This document shows, piece after piece, positions 6,991 to 16,110 of a stretch of 64,000 bases of DNA (within the stretch, counting starts at the first letter, position 1; each line of letters begins with the position of its first letter). This DNA comes from Chitinophaga sp. (GTDB lineage Bacteria > Bacteroidota > Bacteroidia > Chitinophagales > Chitinophagaceae). The notes below the pieces were generated by a model. The model worked only from the letters and a program-made list of their open reading frames with translations. It did not search any database and was not told the origin of the DNA. The stretch spans positions 930,001-994,000 of the forward strand of contig NZ_JAFAIX010000012.1 of NCBI RefSeq assembly GCF_019236475.1, given 5' to 3'. The translations under genes and the position numbers were made by a program.

Positions 6991-9120
6991 TTATTTATTG
7001 AAGCCTGCTGGGAATGGTTTGTTCAACAGGTTATTGTAGATGAATCGGTAGGATTCGCTATTGGAATGTACATTTTTAGGTGCACCCCATCCATGACGCT
7101 CACCAGGGTACAGCATAAATTCGAAATGCTTGTTCTGGTTTTCCATCGCGTCAATCAACTGGATACAGTTCTGCATGTGTACGTTATCATCCATTGTACC
7201 GTGGGTGATACGGATAAGACCACGATATTTATTCACATATGGCATCACCGCAGTGATTTTATAGCCTTCTGGATTTTCTGCTGGGGTATCCATGTAGCGC
7301 TCTGTGTAATGGCTATCGTACAGGTGCCAGTCGGTAACCGCGAAATTAGCCATACCGTAATTGAAAACATCTGCACCATAAGTCAAGGCCATACAAGTCA
7401 TGTAACCACCGAAGCTACCCCCCGTCATACATACTTTACCGGTATCCGTCCATGGTTGGGAACGCAGCCACAGGGTAGCATCCATATAATCTTCAATTTC
7501 ATGGATACCAAGATTGCGGTGGATGTAATTCATACCAGTTTTACCCAGATGTCCGCTGGCGCGGTTATCAATGGCTACCTGAATTACACCTTCCTGTGCC
7601 CACCATTGTTGTACAGGGGTATATTTCCAGGTATCATATACGGTACCTGCATTCGGACCACCGTAAATGCTGATGAGAATAGGATATTTTTTACCCGGCT
7701 GCATATGCAGTGGCATGGTGATGGTCATTGGTAATTCCAGTCCATCGCGGGTTTTGTAATATTTCAGCTCTGTTTTGGCGACATTATATTTATCGAAATC
7801 AGCCCCTTTGCTGTCGCCAAGCTCGCGGATAACTTTACCATTGTTATCTACTAAGGCCATTTTAGAAGGAGTAGATAAGTTGCTGTAGGTGGTGATAAAG
7901 TATTTACCACCTGGCGCCATGCTGATAATATTGTTGTAGTTACCGGCAGTAAGGCGGGTTAAAGCACCTGTTTTCAGACTCACTTTGTACAGATCAAAGC
8001 GAGTGGAGGCTTCTTTACGGGCAGTGAAATAGATAACCTGGTTTTTCTGATCGATTTCCAGTACTTCTTTCACGGTCCAGTTGCCATTGGTCAACTGCTT
8101 TTTCAAAGAGCCGTCCATGTTATGCAGATATAACTGTGACCAGCCGGTTTTATCGCTCTGCAAGAGGAAGCCTTGTGTGCCGATAAAAGGTACGTCTACA
8201 AACCAATTAATCCATGTCTTCTGTTTCTCATCATATACTTCTTTCTTAGCGCCTGACTGTGGATTAATGCTGTAGATTTTCAGATTATCCTGGCTGCGTG
8301 GCATCCATTGAATCCAAAGGTTTTTGCTATCGGCAGTCCAGAATGGAGTACCAAAGTATTGGTCATCATTTTCGTTGAAGTCGGCCCATACCGTGTTTCC
8401 ACCTTCTACAGGCACTACGCCCAATTTTACCGCAGGATTTGGATCGCCAGCTTTTGGATAACGGGTGTTTTCCAGATAACCATGCTGTCCTTTCTCGCTA
8501 TAGATAGGGAATACAGGCACTTTGGTATCGTCGAAGTGCATGTAGGCGATGTTCTTACTGTCTGGACTCCACCAGAATGCGCGGTAGTGTGTAGGGCGAC
8601 CAAGAATTTCCTCGTAATACACCCAAGATGCCCAGCCATTATAGATTACGTCTGTACCATCGTGGGTATAGCGGATTTCTTTTTTAGTGGTGATCTCTAT
8701 ACTATATAAATCATTATTACGTGTAAATGCGACATATTTCCCATCAGGAGATAATGTTGGATTTTTTTCTTCCTCAGGGGTGCTGGTCAGTTGAATTTCC
8801 TTGCCATCATTGCCTGTATAGAAGATATCCTTATTGTGGATATCCACATGCGGACCGCCAACTGGCGCCGTGTAAATAGTGGCATTGCCAGTACGTACAT
8901 CAATGCTGTAGGCTTGTTTGTCGCGGATCTCTATGTAATGATCGGCATCCGCCCAGCCTCTTACTGCTGGCAGTGGAACAGTGATACCGGTAGTTTTTCC
9001 ATTGAATGCCTGTTCAAAAGTAATGTCTTGCTTTTCCTGGGCTTTCAACTGTGGAACGGCGAGCCAAAGAAGGGCTGCGCCTGTAAGACAGGTTGGTTTT
9101 AATCCAAGTACAATTCTCAT
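6991..9120 (-). CDS. Dipeptidyl-peptidase IV family serine peptidase (S9B)
   Basis: A 709-residue exported prolyl-oligopeptidase-family enzyme. Residues 1-28 are a signal peptide ending LKAQ. Residues about 60-440 form the DPP IV N-terminal beta-propeller (repeated blades such as LSPDGKYVAFTRNNDLY and WSPDSKNIAYMHFDD). The alpha/beta hydrolase follows, with nucleophile Ser569 in GGSFGG, Asp644/645 in HGTMDDNVH and His676 in GERHGW; YTERYMDTPAENPEGY is the usual S9B motif. It should release Xaa-Pro dipeptides in the periplasm, in line with peptide use by this phylum. It is a single gene with its own terminator and is flanked on both sides by copies of the small repeat. Confidence 0.92.
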   Translation of the reverse strand: MRIVLGLKPTCLTGAALLWLAVPQLKAQEKQDITFEQAFNGKTTGITVPLPAVRGWADADHYIEIRDKQAYSIDVRTGNATIYTAPVGGPHVDIHNKDIFYTGNDGKEIQLTSTPEEEKNPTLSPDGKYVAFTRNNDLYSIEITTKKEIRYTHDGTDVIYNGWASWVYYEEILGRPTHYRAFWWSPDSKNIAYMHFDDTKVPVFPIYSEKGQHGYLENTRYPKAGDPNPAVKLGVVPVEGGNTVWADFNENDDQYFGTPFWTADSKNLWIQWMPRSQDNLKIYSINPQSGAKKEVYDEKQKTWINWFVDVPFIGTQGFLLQSDKTGWSQLYLHNMDGSLKKQLTNGNWTVKEVLEIDQKNQVIYFTARKEASTRFDLYKVSLKTGALTRLTAGNYNNIISMAPGGKYFITTYSNLSTPSKMALVDNNGKVIRELGDSKGADFDKYNVAKTELKYYKTRDGLELPMTITMPLHMQPGKKYPILISIYGGPNAGTVYDTWKYTPVQQWWAQEGVIQVAIDNRASGHLGKTGMNYIHRNLGIHEIEDYMDATLWLRSQPWTDTGKVCMTGGSFGGYMTCMALTYGADVFNYGMANFAVTDWHLYDSHYTERYMDTPAENPEGYKITAVMPYVNKYRGLIRITHGTMDDNVHMQNCIQLIDAMENQNKHFEFMLYPGERHGWGAPKNVHSNSESYRFIYNNLLNKPFPAGFNK

Positions 9121-9311
9121 AATTAGTTAATATGTCTTTTGCCGTTTAGGTGCGTTGTTGGCACGGACGAAAATAAGCATTCAGGCACATAAGCCGGGTA
9201 TAAAATTCCATGAGCGGAGGCCGTGGATACCGCTAAAAGGAGATTTTCCACCATCCATCCGGTTAAACGCTTCATGTGGAAAGAACTTCCAGAATTCGCA
9301 GTCACCTGACT

Positions 9312-9376
9312 TACTTTTATTTCGGTTTTCATAGGATATGGTCAAAAAGTAAGGGGCTGTAGTCTTACAGCCCTTT
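9312..9376 (+). repeat. Small-RNA-like repeat, copy C (core and terminator only)
   Basis: Copy C keeps the core (CGGTTTTC, then ATAGGATATGG, 9323-9341) and the hairpin (AAGGGGCTGTA and complement, 9351-9376). It lacks GTTCAC at the expected distance, and the -7-type box is degenerate (TACTTTTA at 9312-9319). It ends 24 bases before the lysS promoter and may also act as a terminator there. Confidence 0.7.
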
Positions 9377-9400
9377 CCTATTGCCCTAAACTTCGTTTCC

Positions 9401-9431
9401 TTGTTCCTTCTGGATTATTGAATTAAATTTG
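9401..9431 (+). promoter_or_regulatory. Promoter of lysS
   Basis: TTG at 9401-9403, a 20-base spacer and TAAATTTG at 9424-9431 match the Bacteroidota -33/-7 consensus. Transcription would begin around 9436, which makes the in-frame TTG at 9440 nearly leaderless and favours the ATG at 9449 as the lysS start. Confidence 0.7.
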
Positions 9432-9448
9432 CACTCCAATTGAATCAC

Positions 9449-10963
9449 ATGACACAATTATCAGAGCAAGAGATTATACGCCGGGAAAAATTGCAGGAGC
9501 TGCAGAAACTGGGCATAGACCCGTATCCAGCGGCCGAATATCCGGTAAATAATACTTCCGTAAACATTAAAACAAACTATTCGGAAGAAACCAAGGAGCA
9601 ATTCCAGGACGTTTGCCTGGCAGGTAGAATCATGAGTGTGCGTGACATGGGTAAGGCGGCTTTTGTAGAATTACAGGACGCTGCTGGAAGAATCCAGTTA
9701 TATGTACGCCGGGATGATATTTGCCCTGGAGAAGACAAGACCCTCTATGATGTTGTGTTCAAGAAGCTGGTTGACATTGGCGATTTCGTTGGTGTGAAAG
9801 GATATGCCTTTGTTACCAAAACCGGTGCAACTTCTGTTCACGTAAGTGAACTGGCTATTCTGGCAAAAGCACTGCGTCCATTACCGATTGTAAAGGAAAA
9901 AGAAGGCGAAACCTTCGATGCCGTTACCGATCCTGAATTCAAATACCGTCAACGTTACGCGGATCTGATCATCAACCCTGATGTGAAGAACGTTTTCATG
10001 AAACGTACTAAGATCATGCAAACGATCCGCGATTTCTATAATAACCTGGGATATCTGGAAGTGGAGACACCTATCCTCCAGCCAATTCCTGGTGGCGCAG
10101 CAGCGCGTCCGTTCATTACGCATCATAATGCGCTGGATATGCCGCTGTACCTGCGTATCGCGAATGAACTGTACCTGAAACGCCTCATCGTAGGTGGTTT
10201 TGAAGGGGTATACGAATTTGCAAAAGACTTCCGTAACGAAGGGATGGACCGTACCCATAACCCTGAATTCACCGTTATGGAAATGTACGCCGCTTACAAA
10301 GACTACGAATGGATGATGACCACCACCGAAACTCTCCTGGAAAAAGTAGCGATCGCATTACACGGTACTACACAGGTGCAAGTAGGTGAAAAAGTGATCG
10401 ACTTCAAAGCGCCTTTCCGCCGTGTGACCATGTATGAAGCCATTAAGGAACATACCGGTTTCGATATCTCCGATATGGATGAAACACAACTGAGAGATGT
10501 GTGCAAACAACTGGAGATCCACGTAGATCCTAAAATTGGAAAAGGTAAACTGATCGATGAAATCTTTGGTGAAAAATGTGAAGGACACTACATCCAACCT
10601 ACCTTCATCACTGATTATCCAGTAGAAATGAGCCCATTGACCAAAAAACATCGTAGCAAAGCCGGACTGGTAGAGCGTTTCGAGCTGATGGTGAACGGTA
10701 AAGAAATCGCCAACGCTTATAGCGAGCTGAATGATCCAATCGATCAACGCGAACGTTTCGAAGATCAGGTGAAACTGATGGAACGTGGTGATGACGAGGC
10801 CATGTATATCGATTATGATTTCCTCCGCGCACTGGAATATGGTATGCCGCCAACCTCTGGTATCGGTATCGGTATCGATAGACTGACCATGCTGATGACC
10901 AATCAGCCGTCTATCCAGGACGTACTGTTCTTCCCGCAGATGAAGCCGGAAAAAATGGATTAA
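9449..10963 (+). CDS. lysS: Lysyl-tRNA synthetase, class II
   Basis: A 504-residue class II lysyl-tRNA synthetase that charges tRNA-Lys in the cytoplasm. The N-terminal OB-fold anticodon-binding domain covers about residues 55-145 (AGRIMSVRDMGKAAFVELQD). The catalytic domain has class II motif 1 near 195-215 (the proline in VETPILQPIPGGA), motif 2 FRNEGMDRTHNPEF at 261-274, and motif 3 GIGIGIDRLTMLM near the C-terminus. Length and order are standard. The frame opens three codons earlier with TTG, but ATG at 9449 gives the usual start MTQLSEQEI and fits the promoter. A terminator follows directly. Confidence 0.97.
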   Translation: MTQLSEQEIIRREKLQELQKLGIDPYPAAEYPVNNTSVNIKTNYSEETKEQFQDVCLAGRIMSVRDMGKAAFVELQDAAGRIQLYVRRDDICPGEDKTLYDVVFKKLVDIGDFVGVKGYAFVTKTGATSVHVSELAILAKALRPLPIVKEKEGETFDAVTDPEFKYRQRYADLIINPDVKNVFMKRTKIMQTIRDFYNNLGYLEVETPILQPIPGGAAARPFITHHNALDMPLYLRIANELYLKRLIVGGFEGVYEFAKDFRNEGMDRTHNPEFTVMEMYAAYKDYEWMMTTTETLLEKVAIALHGTTQVQVGEKVIDFKAPFRRVTMYEAIKEHTGFDISDMDETQLRDVCKQLEIHVDPKIGKGKLIDEIFGEKCEGHYIQPTFITDYPVEMSPLTKKHRSKAGLVERFELMVNGKEIANAYSELNDPIDQRERFEDQVKLMERGDDEAMYIDYDFLRALEYGMPPTSGIGIGIDRLTMLMTNQPSIQDVLFFPQMKPEKMD

Positions 10964-10985
10964 CATAAAATAACATAAATAAGAA

Positions 10986-11015
10986 AGCTGACTAGTAGTA
11001 ACTGGTCAGCTTTTT
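10986..11015 (+). terminator. Terminator of lysS
   Basis: A 10-base-pair stem (AGCTGACTAG, with one G-T pair) and a TTTTT tract, 22 bases after the stop. Confidence 0.85.
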
Positions 11016-11083
11016 GCTTTATAGGACCGGAACATTTTAGCGAATACTTCGTTAACTTAAGAAGTAACCTAAATAATGCCTTT

Positions 11084-11917
11084 ATGAAAACAATTCTCGT
11101 TCCTACGGATTTTTCAGACATTGCTTTCAATGCAGCTACTTATGCAATTGACATGGCCCATGCAATGGGGGTTGAAAGAGTCGTGCTGTACCATGCCTAC
11201 GAACTGATTGTACCCATCCCGGATGTGCCCACAGCAGTACCAATGGTAAATGCAGATGACTTGCGGGTATCCAGTTTAGAGGGATTGGATAAAATGAAAA
11301 AGGATTTGCAGCCAATGGCCGGCGATAAGGTAACATTGCTTTCCAGGGCCGATAATACCCTACTAGCCGCCACCATCAATGATGTATGTAAAGAAGAGGA
11401 AGTGGATTTGATCATTATGGGCATCACTGGCGGAAGTAAATTGGAAGAAATACTCGTAGGCTCCAATACCATCGATGTGGTGAAACACACTACTACGCCG
11501 GTTTTGATTATTCCAGCGGTAGCCAGGTTCAAGCCCATTGAAAAGATTGTATTTGCCTGCGATATGCGCCATGTAGTAGATACAACACCTGTAGGCCTGT
11601 TGAAAAAGCTGTTAAACACTTTTCACGCTGAGTTACATGTGATTAACATCGACCATGAAAGCAAGCATTTCACGCCAGATACACCTTTCGAGACACTGAT
11701 GTTAGATACATTGCTGGAAGGGTATAACCCGATATATCATTTCCTGGATAATACAAATATCGTAGCGGGCATTGTAGACTTTGCAGAGGCCAATCATGCG
11801 GATCTGATATTAACTATACCTAAGAAGCATGGCCTTTTTGAGAGTATTTTCAAAAGAAGCAGCACGAGTAAGCTGGCCTTTAAAACACATGTTCCCTTGC
11901 TGACAATACACGAATAA
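11084..11917 (+). CDS. Tandem universal stress protein
   Basis: A 277-residue cytoplasmic protein with two UspA domains (about 1-145 and 146-277). Domain 1 begins KTILVPTDFSDIAFNA and keeps the ATP-binding signature G-x2-G-x9-G-S at residues 113-127 (GITG to GS). Domain 2 begins KIVFACDMRHV and ends with the usual SKLAFKTHVPLLTI strand but lacks an intact G-x2-G-x9-G motif, so only the first half is expected to bind ATP. Proteins of this type respond to energy or envelope stress; no partner is evident here. The gene is flanked by the lysS terminator and a 43-base gap to the next gene. Confidence 0.93.
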   Translation: MKTILVPTDFSDIAFNAATYAIDMAHAMGVERVVLYHAYELIVPIPDVPTAVPMVNADDLRVSSLEGLDKMKKDLQPMAGDKVTLLSRADNTLLAATINDVCKEEEVDLIIMGITGGSKLEEILVGSNTIDVVKHTTTPVLIIPAVARFKPIEKIVFACDMRHVVDTTPVGLLKKLLNTFHAELHVINIDHESKHFTPDTPFETLMLDTLLEGYNPIYHFLDNTNIVAGIVDFAEANHADLILTIPKKHGLFESIFKRSSTSKLAFKTHVPLLTIHE

Positions 11918-11960
11918 TTTTTATACATTTGATTCATTATTAGTAATCATCATAACTACT

Positions 11961-12701
11961 ATGCTTAAACGATCACTGTTAGTACTGCTGGGCGTATTTT
12001 GCCTGCATACCAGTCAAGCTCAGCTTTTGAATAAACTGAAAAAGTTGAACCAGTCAAAAACCACGACTACAACTACTAATCCCCTTTCCAGTATTACTGA
12101 AACCGATGCTGCTTCCGCTATTAAAGAAGCGTTGGCAAACGGTGTGAGCGCTGGTATCCAGAAACTGAATAAAACAGATGGATTTTTTGGTAGTGAGCTA
12201 TACAAAATGCTGCTGCCGGACGATGCGGTGAAAATCGGTAACACGCTGCGTCAGTTGGGTATGGGTAAACTGGTGGATAATGCTATCCTCCAGATCAACC
12301 GTTCCGCTGAAAAAGCAATGGGTTTTGCTGCGCCAATCTTTGTTGACGCTATCAAACAAATGACATTGACAGATGCATTGAACCTGGTAAAAGGTGGTAA
12401 TACTTCTGCTACAGAGTATTTCAAAAGCAAGACTACAGACAAGCTGAAAGCAGCTTTTGCGCCAGTGATCAAAGGTTCCCTGGATAGCACTATGGCTACC
12501 AAATATTACGGTGATCTGATCACTTCTTATAACAAACTCCCGACTACCTTCAACAAGGTAAATCCAGATCTGCAGGACTTTGTGACTACCAGAGCGGTAA
12601 ATGCACTGTTTGACCAGATTGGTAAGGAAGAAATGAATATCCGTGCTAATCCTGTAGCGCGTACTACGGATATCCTGAAGAAAGTATTCGGTGCGAAATA
12701 A
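11961..12701 (+). CDS. DUF4197 family exported protein
   Basis: A 246-residue protein with a signal peptide (residues 1-20, ending TSQAQ). It then carries a threonine-rich linker around 34-42 and the helical DUF4197 domain (SAIKEALANGVSAGIQKLNKTDGFFG, LPDDAVKIGNTLRQLGMGKLVDNAI, MTLTDALNLVKGG, TEYFKSKTTDKL). The family is found widely in Bacteroidota and Proteobacteria; the domain is all-helical and periplasmic, with no known activity. It follows the universal stress gene by 43 bases on the same strand and may be read with it. A long bidirectional hairpin separates it from the convergent flavin reductase. Confidence 0.85.
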   Translation: MLKRSLLVLLGVFCLHTSQAQLLNKLKKLNQSKTTTTTTNPLSSITETDAASAIKEALANGVSAGIQKLNKTDGFFGSELYKMLLPDDAVKIGNTLRQLGMGKLVDNAILQINRSAEKAMGFAAPIFVDAIKQMTLTDALNLVKGGNTSATEYFKSKTTDKLKAAFAPVIKGSLDSTMATKYYGDLITSYNKLPTTFNKVNPDLQDFVTTRAVNALFDQIGKEEMNIRANPVARTTDILKKVFGAK

Positions 12702-12752
12702 TTTCATCACCCGCTTTTCGTGCGGGAACACCAAAGCTTAAATCTACTGACA

Positions 12753-12807
12753 AAAAAATAAGGAAAAGGGGTGACGTCGCAGACGTCACCCCTTTTCCTT
12801 ATTTTTT
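12753..12807. terminator. Very long bidirectional terminator hairpin
   Basis: A perfect 26-base-pair stem with a GCA loop lies between convergent genes. It has A-runs on its left and T-runs on its right, so it works as a terminator on both strands. Confidence 0.93.
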
Positions 12808-12814
12808 GATATTG

Positions 12815-13699
12815 TTACATGTTTCCAGAAAGCAGTACCTGCCACGCTTCTTGCACTTTCTCCGCAGCCAACAACTGCTGTGCATAGCGATGCAGTTCCT
12901 TCTCCATTTCATCCGGTGTAATGCTATAATACTGAATGATTTGCTTCAGGTGGTCATCATTGAACGCTGGATCTATAACCGGCATTTCATGTACATTCCC
13001 CAATTGCCCCAGGTTATTACCTGTAAGAATATTGCTGTTTCGGATAGATAACGGTAATGCATCTACGCCGATCCCTAATTTCATATTAGGTTTTGCTACT
13101 TCAAAAACAGCATCTCCGGAAGCACGGCAATAGAAATCGCCTCCCATACGGGCTACGAGATCTATTTTATGTGGGTCAATTTTTCCTCTTTCATTCAGGA
13201 TGTTATCGTTGATATGGATCATTACGGGTTCACAGATAACCAGGTTACCGGCGCCTCCCTCCTGCCCTGTAGCAATTACTTCTCTCACGATGCACTCCAT
13301 CTGTACCGGGCTTTCCTTTACCCTAAAGGGTTTTACCAATTCTGAAGGAAGCGCTGTAAAGCCGGCTTTCTCAAATTCATTGATGCCAGCAGGATATTCA
13401 CAACTGGCTAAAGAAGTTTGTTGTACCATGGCGTAGTTGACCACGTTTATCACCACTTCTTTGTTGAGCAGAATATTTTCCAGTGTATGCTTCACCGTAT
13501 TATCTCTTACGCGTCTGGCGGGAGAAAAGATAATGGTAGGTGGATTACTGCCAAAGATGTTGAAAAAGCTAAAAGGCGACAGGTTTGGGTTGCCGTCTTT
13601 ATCTATGGTGCTGGCAAAGCAAATAGGCCGTGGCGCAATGGCCCCCAGCAGCAAGGCATGCAGCTCATTTGTTTTAATAGATGATGGAACTACCTGCAT
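12815..13699 (-). CDS. Flavin reductase-like protein (FMN-binding split barrel)
   Basis: A 294-residue protein of the flavin reductase/NADH:FMN oxidoreductase-like family (PF01613). The domain starts NELHALLLGAIAPRPICFASTIDKDGNPNLSPFSFFNIFGSNPPTI with the typical P-R-P-I and NLSPFSFFN segments, then RDNTVKHTLENI and FVINVVN-like strands. It probably binds FMN in the cytoplasm; whether it supplies reduced flavin to an oxygenase is unknown. The reading frame extends upstream to 13822 but that part overlaps the hydrolase gene, so ATG 13699 (MQVVPSSIKTNEL) is the start, two bases after the hydrolase stop. The pair is clearly one operon. Confidence 0.9.
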   Translation of the reverse strand: MQVVPSSIKTNELHALLLGAIAPRPICFASTIDKDGNPNLSPFSFFNIFGSNPPTIIFSPARRVRDNTVKHTLENILLNKEVVINVVNYAMVQQTSLASCEYPAGINEFEKAGFTALPSELVKPFRVKESPVQMECIVREVIATGQEGGAGNLVICEPVMIHINDNILNERGKIDPHKIDLVARMGGDFYCRASGDAVFEVAKPNMKLGIGVDALPLSIRNSNILTGNNLGQLGNVHEMPVIDPAFNDDHLKQIIQYYSITPDEMEKELHRYAQQLLAAEKVQEAWQVLLSGNM

Positions 13700-13701
13700 G
13701 A

Positions 13702-14718
13702 CTATTGGGCTTTTTTCTTTAAGGCCAGAATGGAAAAGTCGCTGTCTTCTTGCACGATGGTATTTTTCAGCGTACCCAGACCGGCAATCTCCATTTCCAC
13801 TACATCTCCTGGTTGCAGCCATTGTTCTTGGTAATCTGGGTTGTTCAGTTTACCGGTGCCGTTTAGTTCCAGGAAACATCCTGTACCTACAGTACCGCTA
13901 CCGATGACATCTCCAGGAAGAATATTGGCGCCATAAGCGCAGCGTTCCAGTATTTCCGCGAATGTCCAGTCCATATCTCCCATATTACCTTCACTCACTT
14001 GGATGCCATTCACTTTACAAGTCATTTTCAGGTTATAGTTTTTGCCGGTATGACCTGGTTTGGCAGGGATGAGGAATGATTCCAGCTCGTCCGGAGTTAC
14101 CAGCATAGGGCCAATAACAGTGCTGAAATCCTTACCCTTGGCTGGTCCCAGGTTGAGCTTCATTTCCTCCATTTGGAGGGTACGGGCACTCATATCATTC
14201 ATAATCATAAAACCGCCAATGTATTCATCTGCTTCTTCCGCCGTGATATTACGACCTGCTTTACATACTACAATGGCTGCTTCCAGTTCGAAATCCAGTT
14301 TATTGAAATGATCCGGCATGCAGGATATTTCGCCAGGACCCTGGATAGCATTGTGATTGGTAAAATAGAAGATAGGATATTCATCAAATTCTGGAATCAT
14401 ATCCACCTTACGGTTACGTCTTGCGGCAGCTACGTGCTGACGGAATGCATACCCATCGCGGCAGGAAGTCGGGAATGGAACAGGTGCAAGGATTTGCACA
14501 TTGTTATAAGGAATACCAAATGCGGAGCCTACTTTTTTACCAGCTTTCAGTTGTGCATCGGCATGTAATGCAATATCGATGACGTCTTCCCAAGCCATGA
14601 GAAACATCTGCATGCTATTGGGCAGATCCGGATGAAGATCCTGTGTGTTGTATAATAATCCATCCACCAAGATGGCCAACTGGTCAGTCTCTTCTCTTAA
14701 ATACGTAACGAGTTTCAT
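13702..14718 (-). CDS. Fumarylacetoacetate hydrolase family protein
   Basis: A 338-residue cytoplasmic FAH-family hydrolase. All metal and catalytic positions of true fumarylacetoacetase can be placed: Asp88 and His95 in RDGYAFRQHV (seven apart, as in the mammalian enzyme), Glu144 and Glu146 in DFELEAA, and Asp175 in MNDMSAR. The C-terminal half has DMDWTFAEILERCAYG and LPGDVIGSGTVGTGC. The enzyme would cleave a carbon-carbon bond at the end of tyrosine/homogentisate or a related aromatic pathway. Other members of the family act as decarboxylases or hydratases, so the substrate is open. It is the first gene of an operon with the flavin reductase; no homogentisate dioxygenase gene is in the window. 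Confidence 0.92.
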   Translation of the reverse strand: MKLVTYLREETDQLAILVDGLLYNTQDLHPDLPNSMQMFLMAWEDVIDIALHADAQLKAGKKVGSAFGIPYNNVQILAPVPFPTSCRDGYAFRQHVAAARRNRKVDMIPEFDEYPIFYFTNHNAIQGPGEISCMPDHFNKLDFELEAAIVVCKAGRNITAEEADEYIGGFMIMNDMSARTLQMEEMKLNLGPAKGKDFSTVIGPMLVTPDELESFLIPAKPGHTGKNYNLKMTCKVNGIQVSEGNMGDMDWTFAEILERCAYGANILPGDVIGSGTVGTGCFLELNGTGKLNNPDYQEQWLQPGDVVEMEIAGLGTLKNTIVQEDSDFSILALKKKAQ

Positions 14719-14865
14719 GATAATGTGGTAGTTCTGGTTGTACGATATGAATGGTCAAATATAAGAAAAGTCGCTATGGAGCTTTAGCCGCCGGAATATT
14801 TTTTATAAATTCAATGTAGGGGAAGAAATCGTGCGGCACGTCATTCATAATAGACCAAATCGTAT

Positions 14866-16110
14866 ATGCTTAACAGATTGTTGATGATCCTGTGTTTGAT
14901 GCCATTTTTGCTGAAGGCGCAGGTCCGAACGGACAGCCTGCCGGAACAGTTAATCCGTCGGCATGCTAGTCCATTTTTAAAACATGTATTACAGTATCCA
15001 GACTCTTTTCGCTATCAACTGATCTATACACAGATCGACAGGGATGAAAACAACCAACCACATTTTAAAAACTATTATTTCAACGTTAGTGCGGATACCT
15101 ATTTCAACCCAGCCAGTACGGTGAAGCTGCCGATTGCCCTGTTAGCATTGGAAAAGCTCAATGATCTGAAGGTCCAGGGCCTTAATCGGAATACCCCGAT
15201 GTTGACAGACAGTACCTCTGAAGGACAAGTAACCGTGCATACAGATTCGAGTGCTGCCAACGGACTGCCTTCCATTGCGCATTACATCAAGGAAGTATTC
15301 TTGGTAAGTGATAATGATGCTTATAATCGTTTATACGAGTTCGTTGGTCAACAGCGGGTGAATGAGCGTTTATGGGAGATGGGATACCCTCAGACCCGCA
15401 TTGTTCGCCGATTTATGCCGCTGAGTGAAGAGGGCAATCGGCATACGCCGGCTATACGTTTTGTAGAAAACGGGAAAACCATCTATTCCCAGCCACCAGC
15501 CTATAGCACACTTACCTTTGATTATAGTAAGCAAATAGGCATTGGGCAAGGATACCTGGATAAAGATGATCACCTCGTGCCACGTCCGATGGACTTCACC
15601 AAGCATAATAATTTTCCATTGGAAGATTTGCAGCAAGTACTACAGTCGGTGATTTTTCCAGGGTCTATGCCGGTATCGAAAAGATTTCGTCTCACGAAAG
15701 ATGATTATAAATTTCTTTATCAATATATGTCGGAATACCCCTCTGAGTCCCGATATCCGAAATATGATACTGCAGAGTTCTTCAATAGCAACACTAAATT
15801 TTTCTTTTTTAAAGATGGCCATCGAAACATACCTGGCAACATACGTGTATTCAATAAAACGGGATGGTCTTACGGGTTTCTAACGGATGCTACCTATATC
15901 GTAGACTTTAAAAATAAGGTAGAGTTTTTACTAACGGGAACCATATACGTTAATAGTGATGGCATATTGAATGACAATAAGTATGAATATGAAGAAGTAG
16001 GATATCCATTTTTTCGTGAAATAGGTGAGACATTTTATCAATATGAATTGCAGCGGAAGCGAGTAAATACACCAGATTTGAATGACTTCAGAATAAATTA
16101 TTCTCAGTAA
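14866..16110 (+). CDS. Exported serine hydrolase, class A beta-lactamase fold
   Basis: A 414-residue exported enzyme with a signal peptide (1-18, ending LLKAQ) and the three motifs of the penicillin-recognising fold: Ser84-x-x-Lys87 in PASTVKLP, the SDN triad at 148-150 in VSDNDAYN, and KTG at 331-333. This matches the beta-lactamase2 type (PF13354). It is longer than a true class A beta-lactamase (about 290), with an insert between SDN and KTG, and I do not see an ExxLN omega-loop motif, so it is more likely a cell-wall or ester hydrolase than a resistance enzyme. It is a single gene with a divergent neighbour upstream. Confidence 0.85.
   Translation: MLNRLLMILCLMPFLLKAQVRTDSLPEQLIRRHASPFLKHVLQYPDSFRYQLIYTQIDRDENNQPHFKNYYFNVSADTYFNPASTVKLPIALLALEKLNDLKVQGLNRNTPMLTDSTSEGQVTVHTDSSAANGLPSIAHYIKEVFLVSDNDAYNRLYEFVGQQRVNERLWEMGYPQTRIVRRFMPLSEEGNRHTPAIRFVENGKTIYSQPPAYSTLTFDYSKQIGIGQGYLDKDDHLVPRPMDFTKHNNFPLEDLQQVLQSVIFPGSMPVSKRFRLTKDDYKFLYQYMSEYPSESRYPKYDTAEFFNSNTKFFFFKDGHRNIPGNIRVFNKTGWSYGFLTDATYIVDFKNKVEFLLTGTIYVNSDGILNDNKYEYEEVGYPFFREIGETFYQYELQRKRVNTPDLNDFRINYSQ

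Noticed and set aside
9123..9332. 69-codon minus-strand frame that begins inside repeat copy C with ATGAAAACC
   Set aside because: The equivalent ATG in copies A and D opens frames of only 18 and 7 codons with unrelated sequence, so the frame is not what is conserved; the RNA-like structure is.
13700..13822. Longer N-terminus for the flavin reductase overlapping the hydrolase gene
   Set aside because: The extra 41 residues are basic and cysteine-containing, unlike the family, and would overlap the hydrolase reading frame by about 120 bases.
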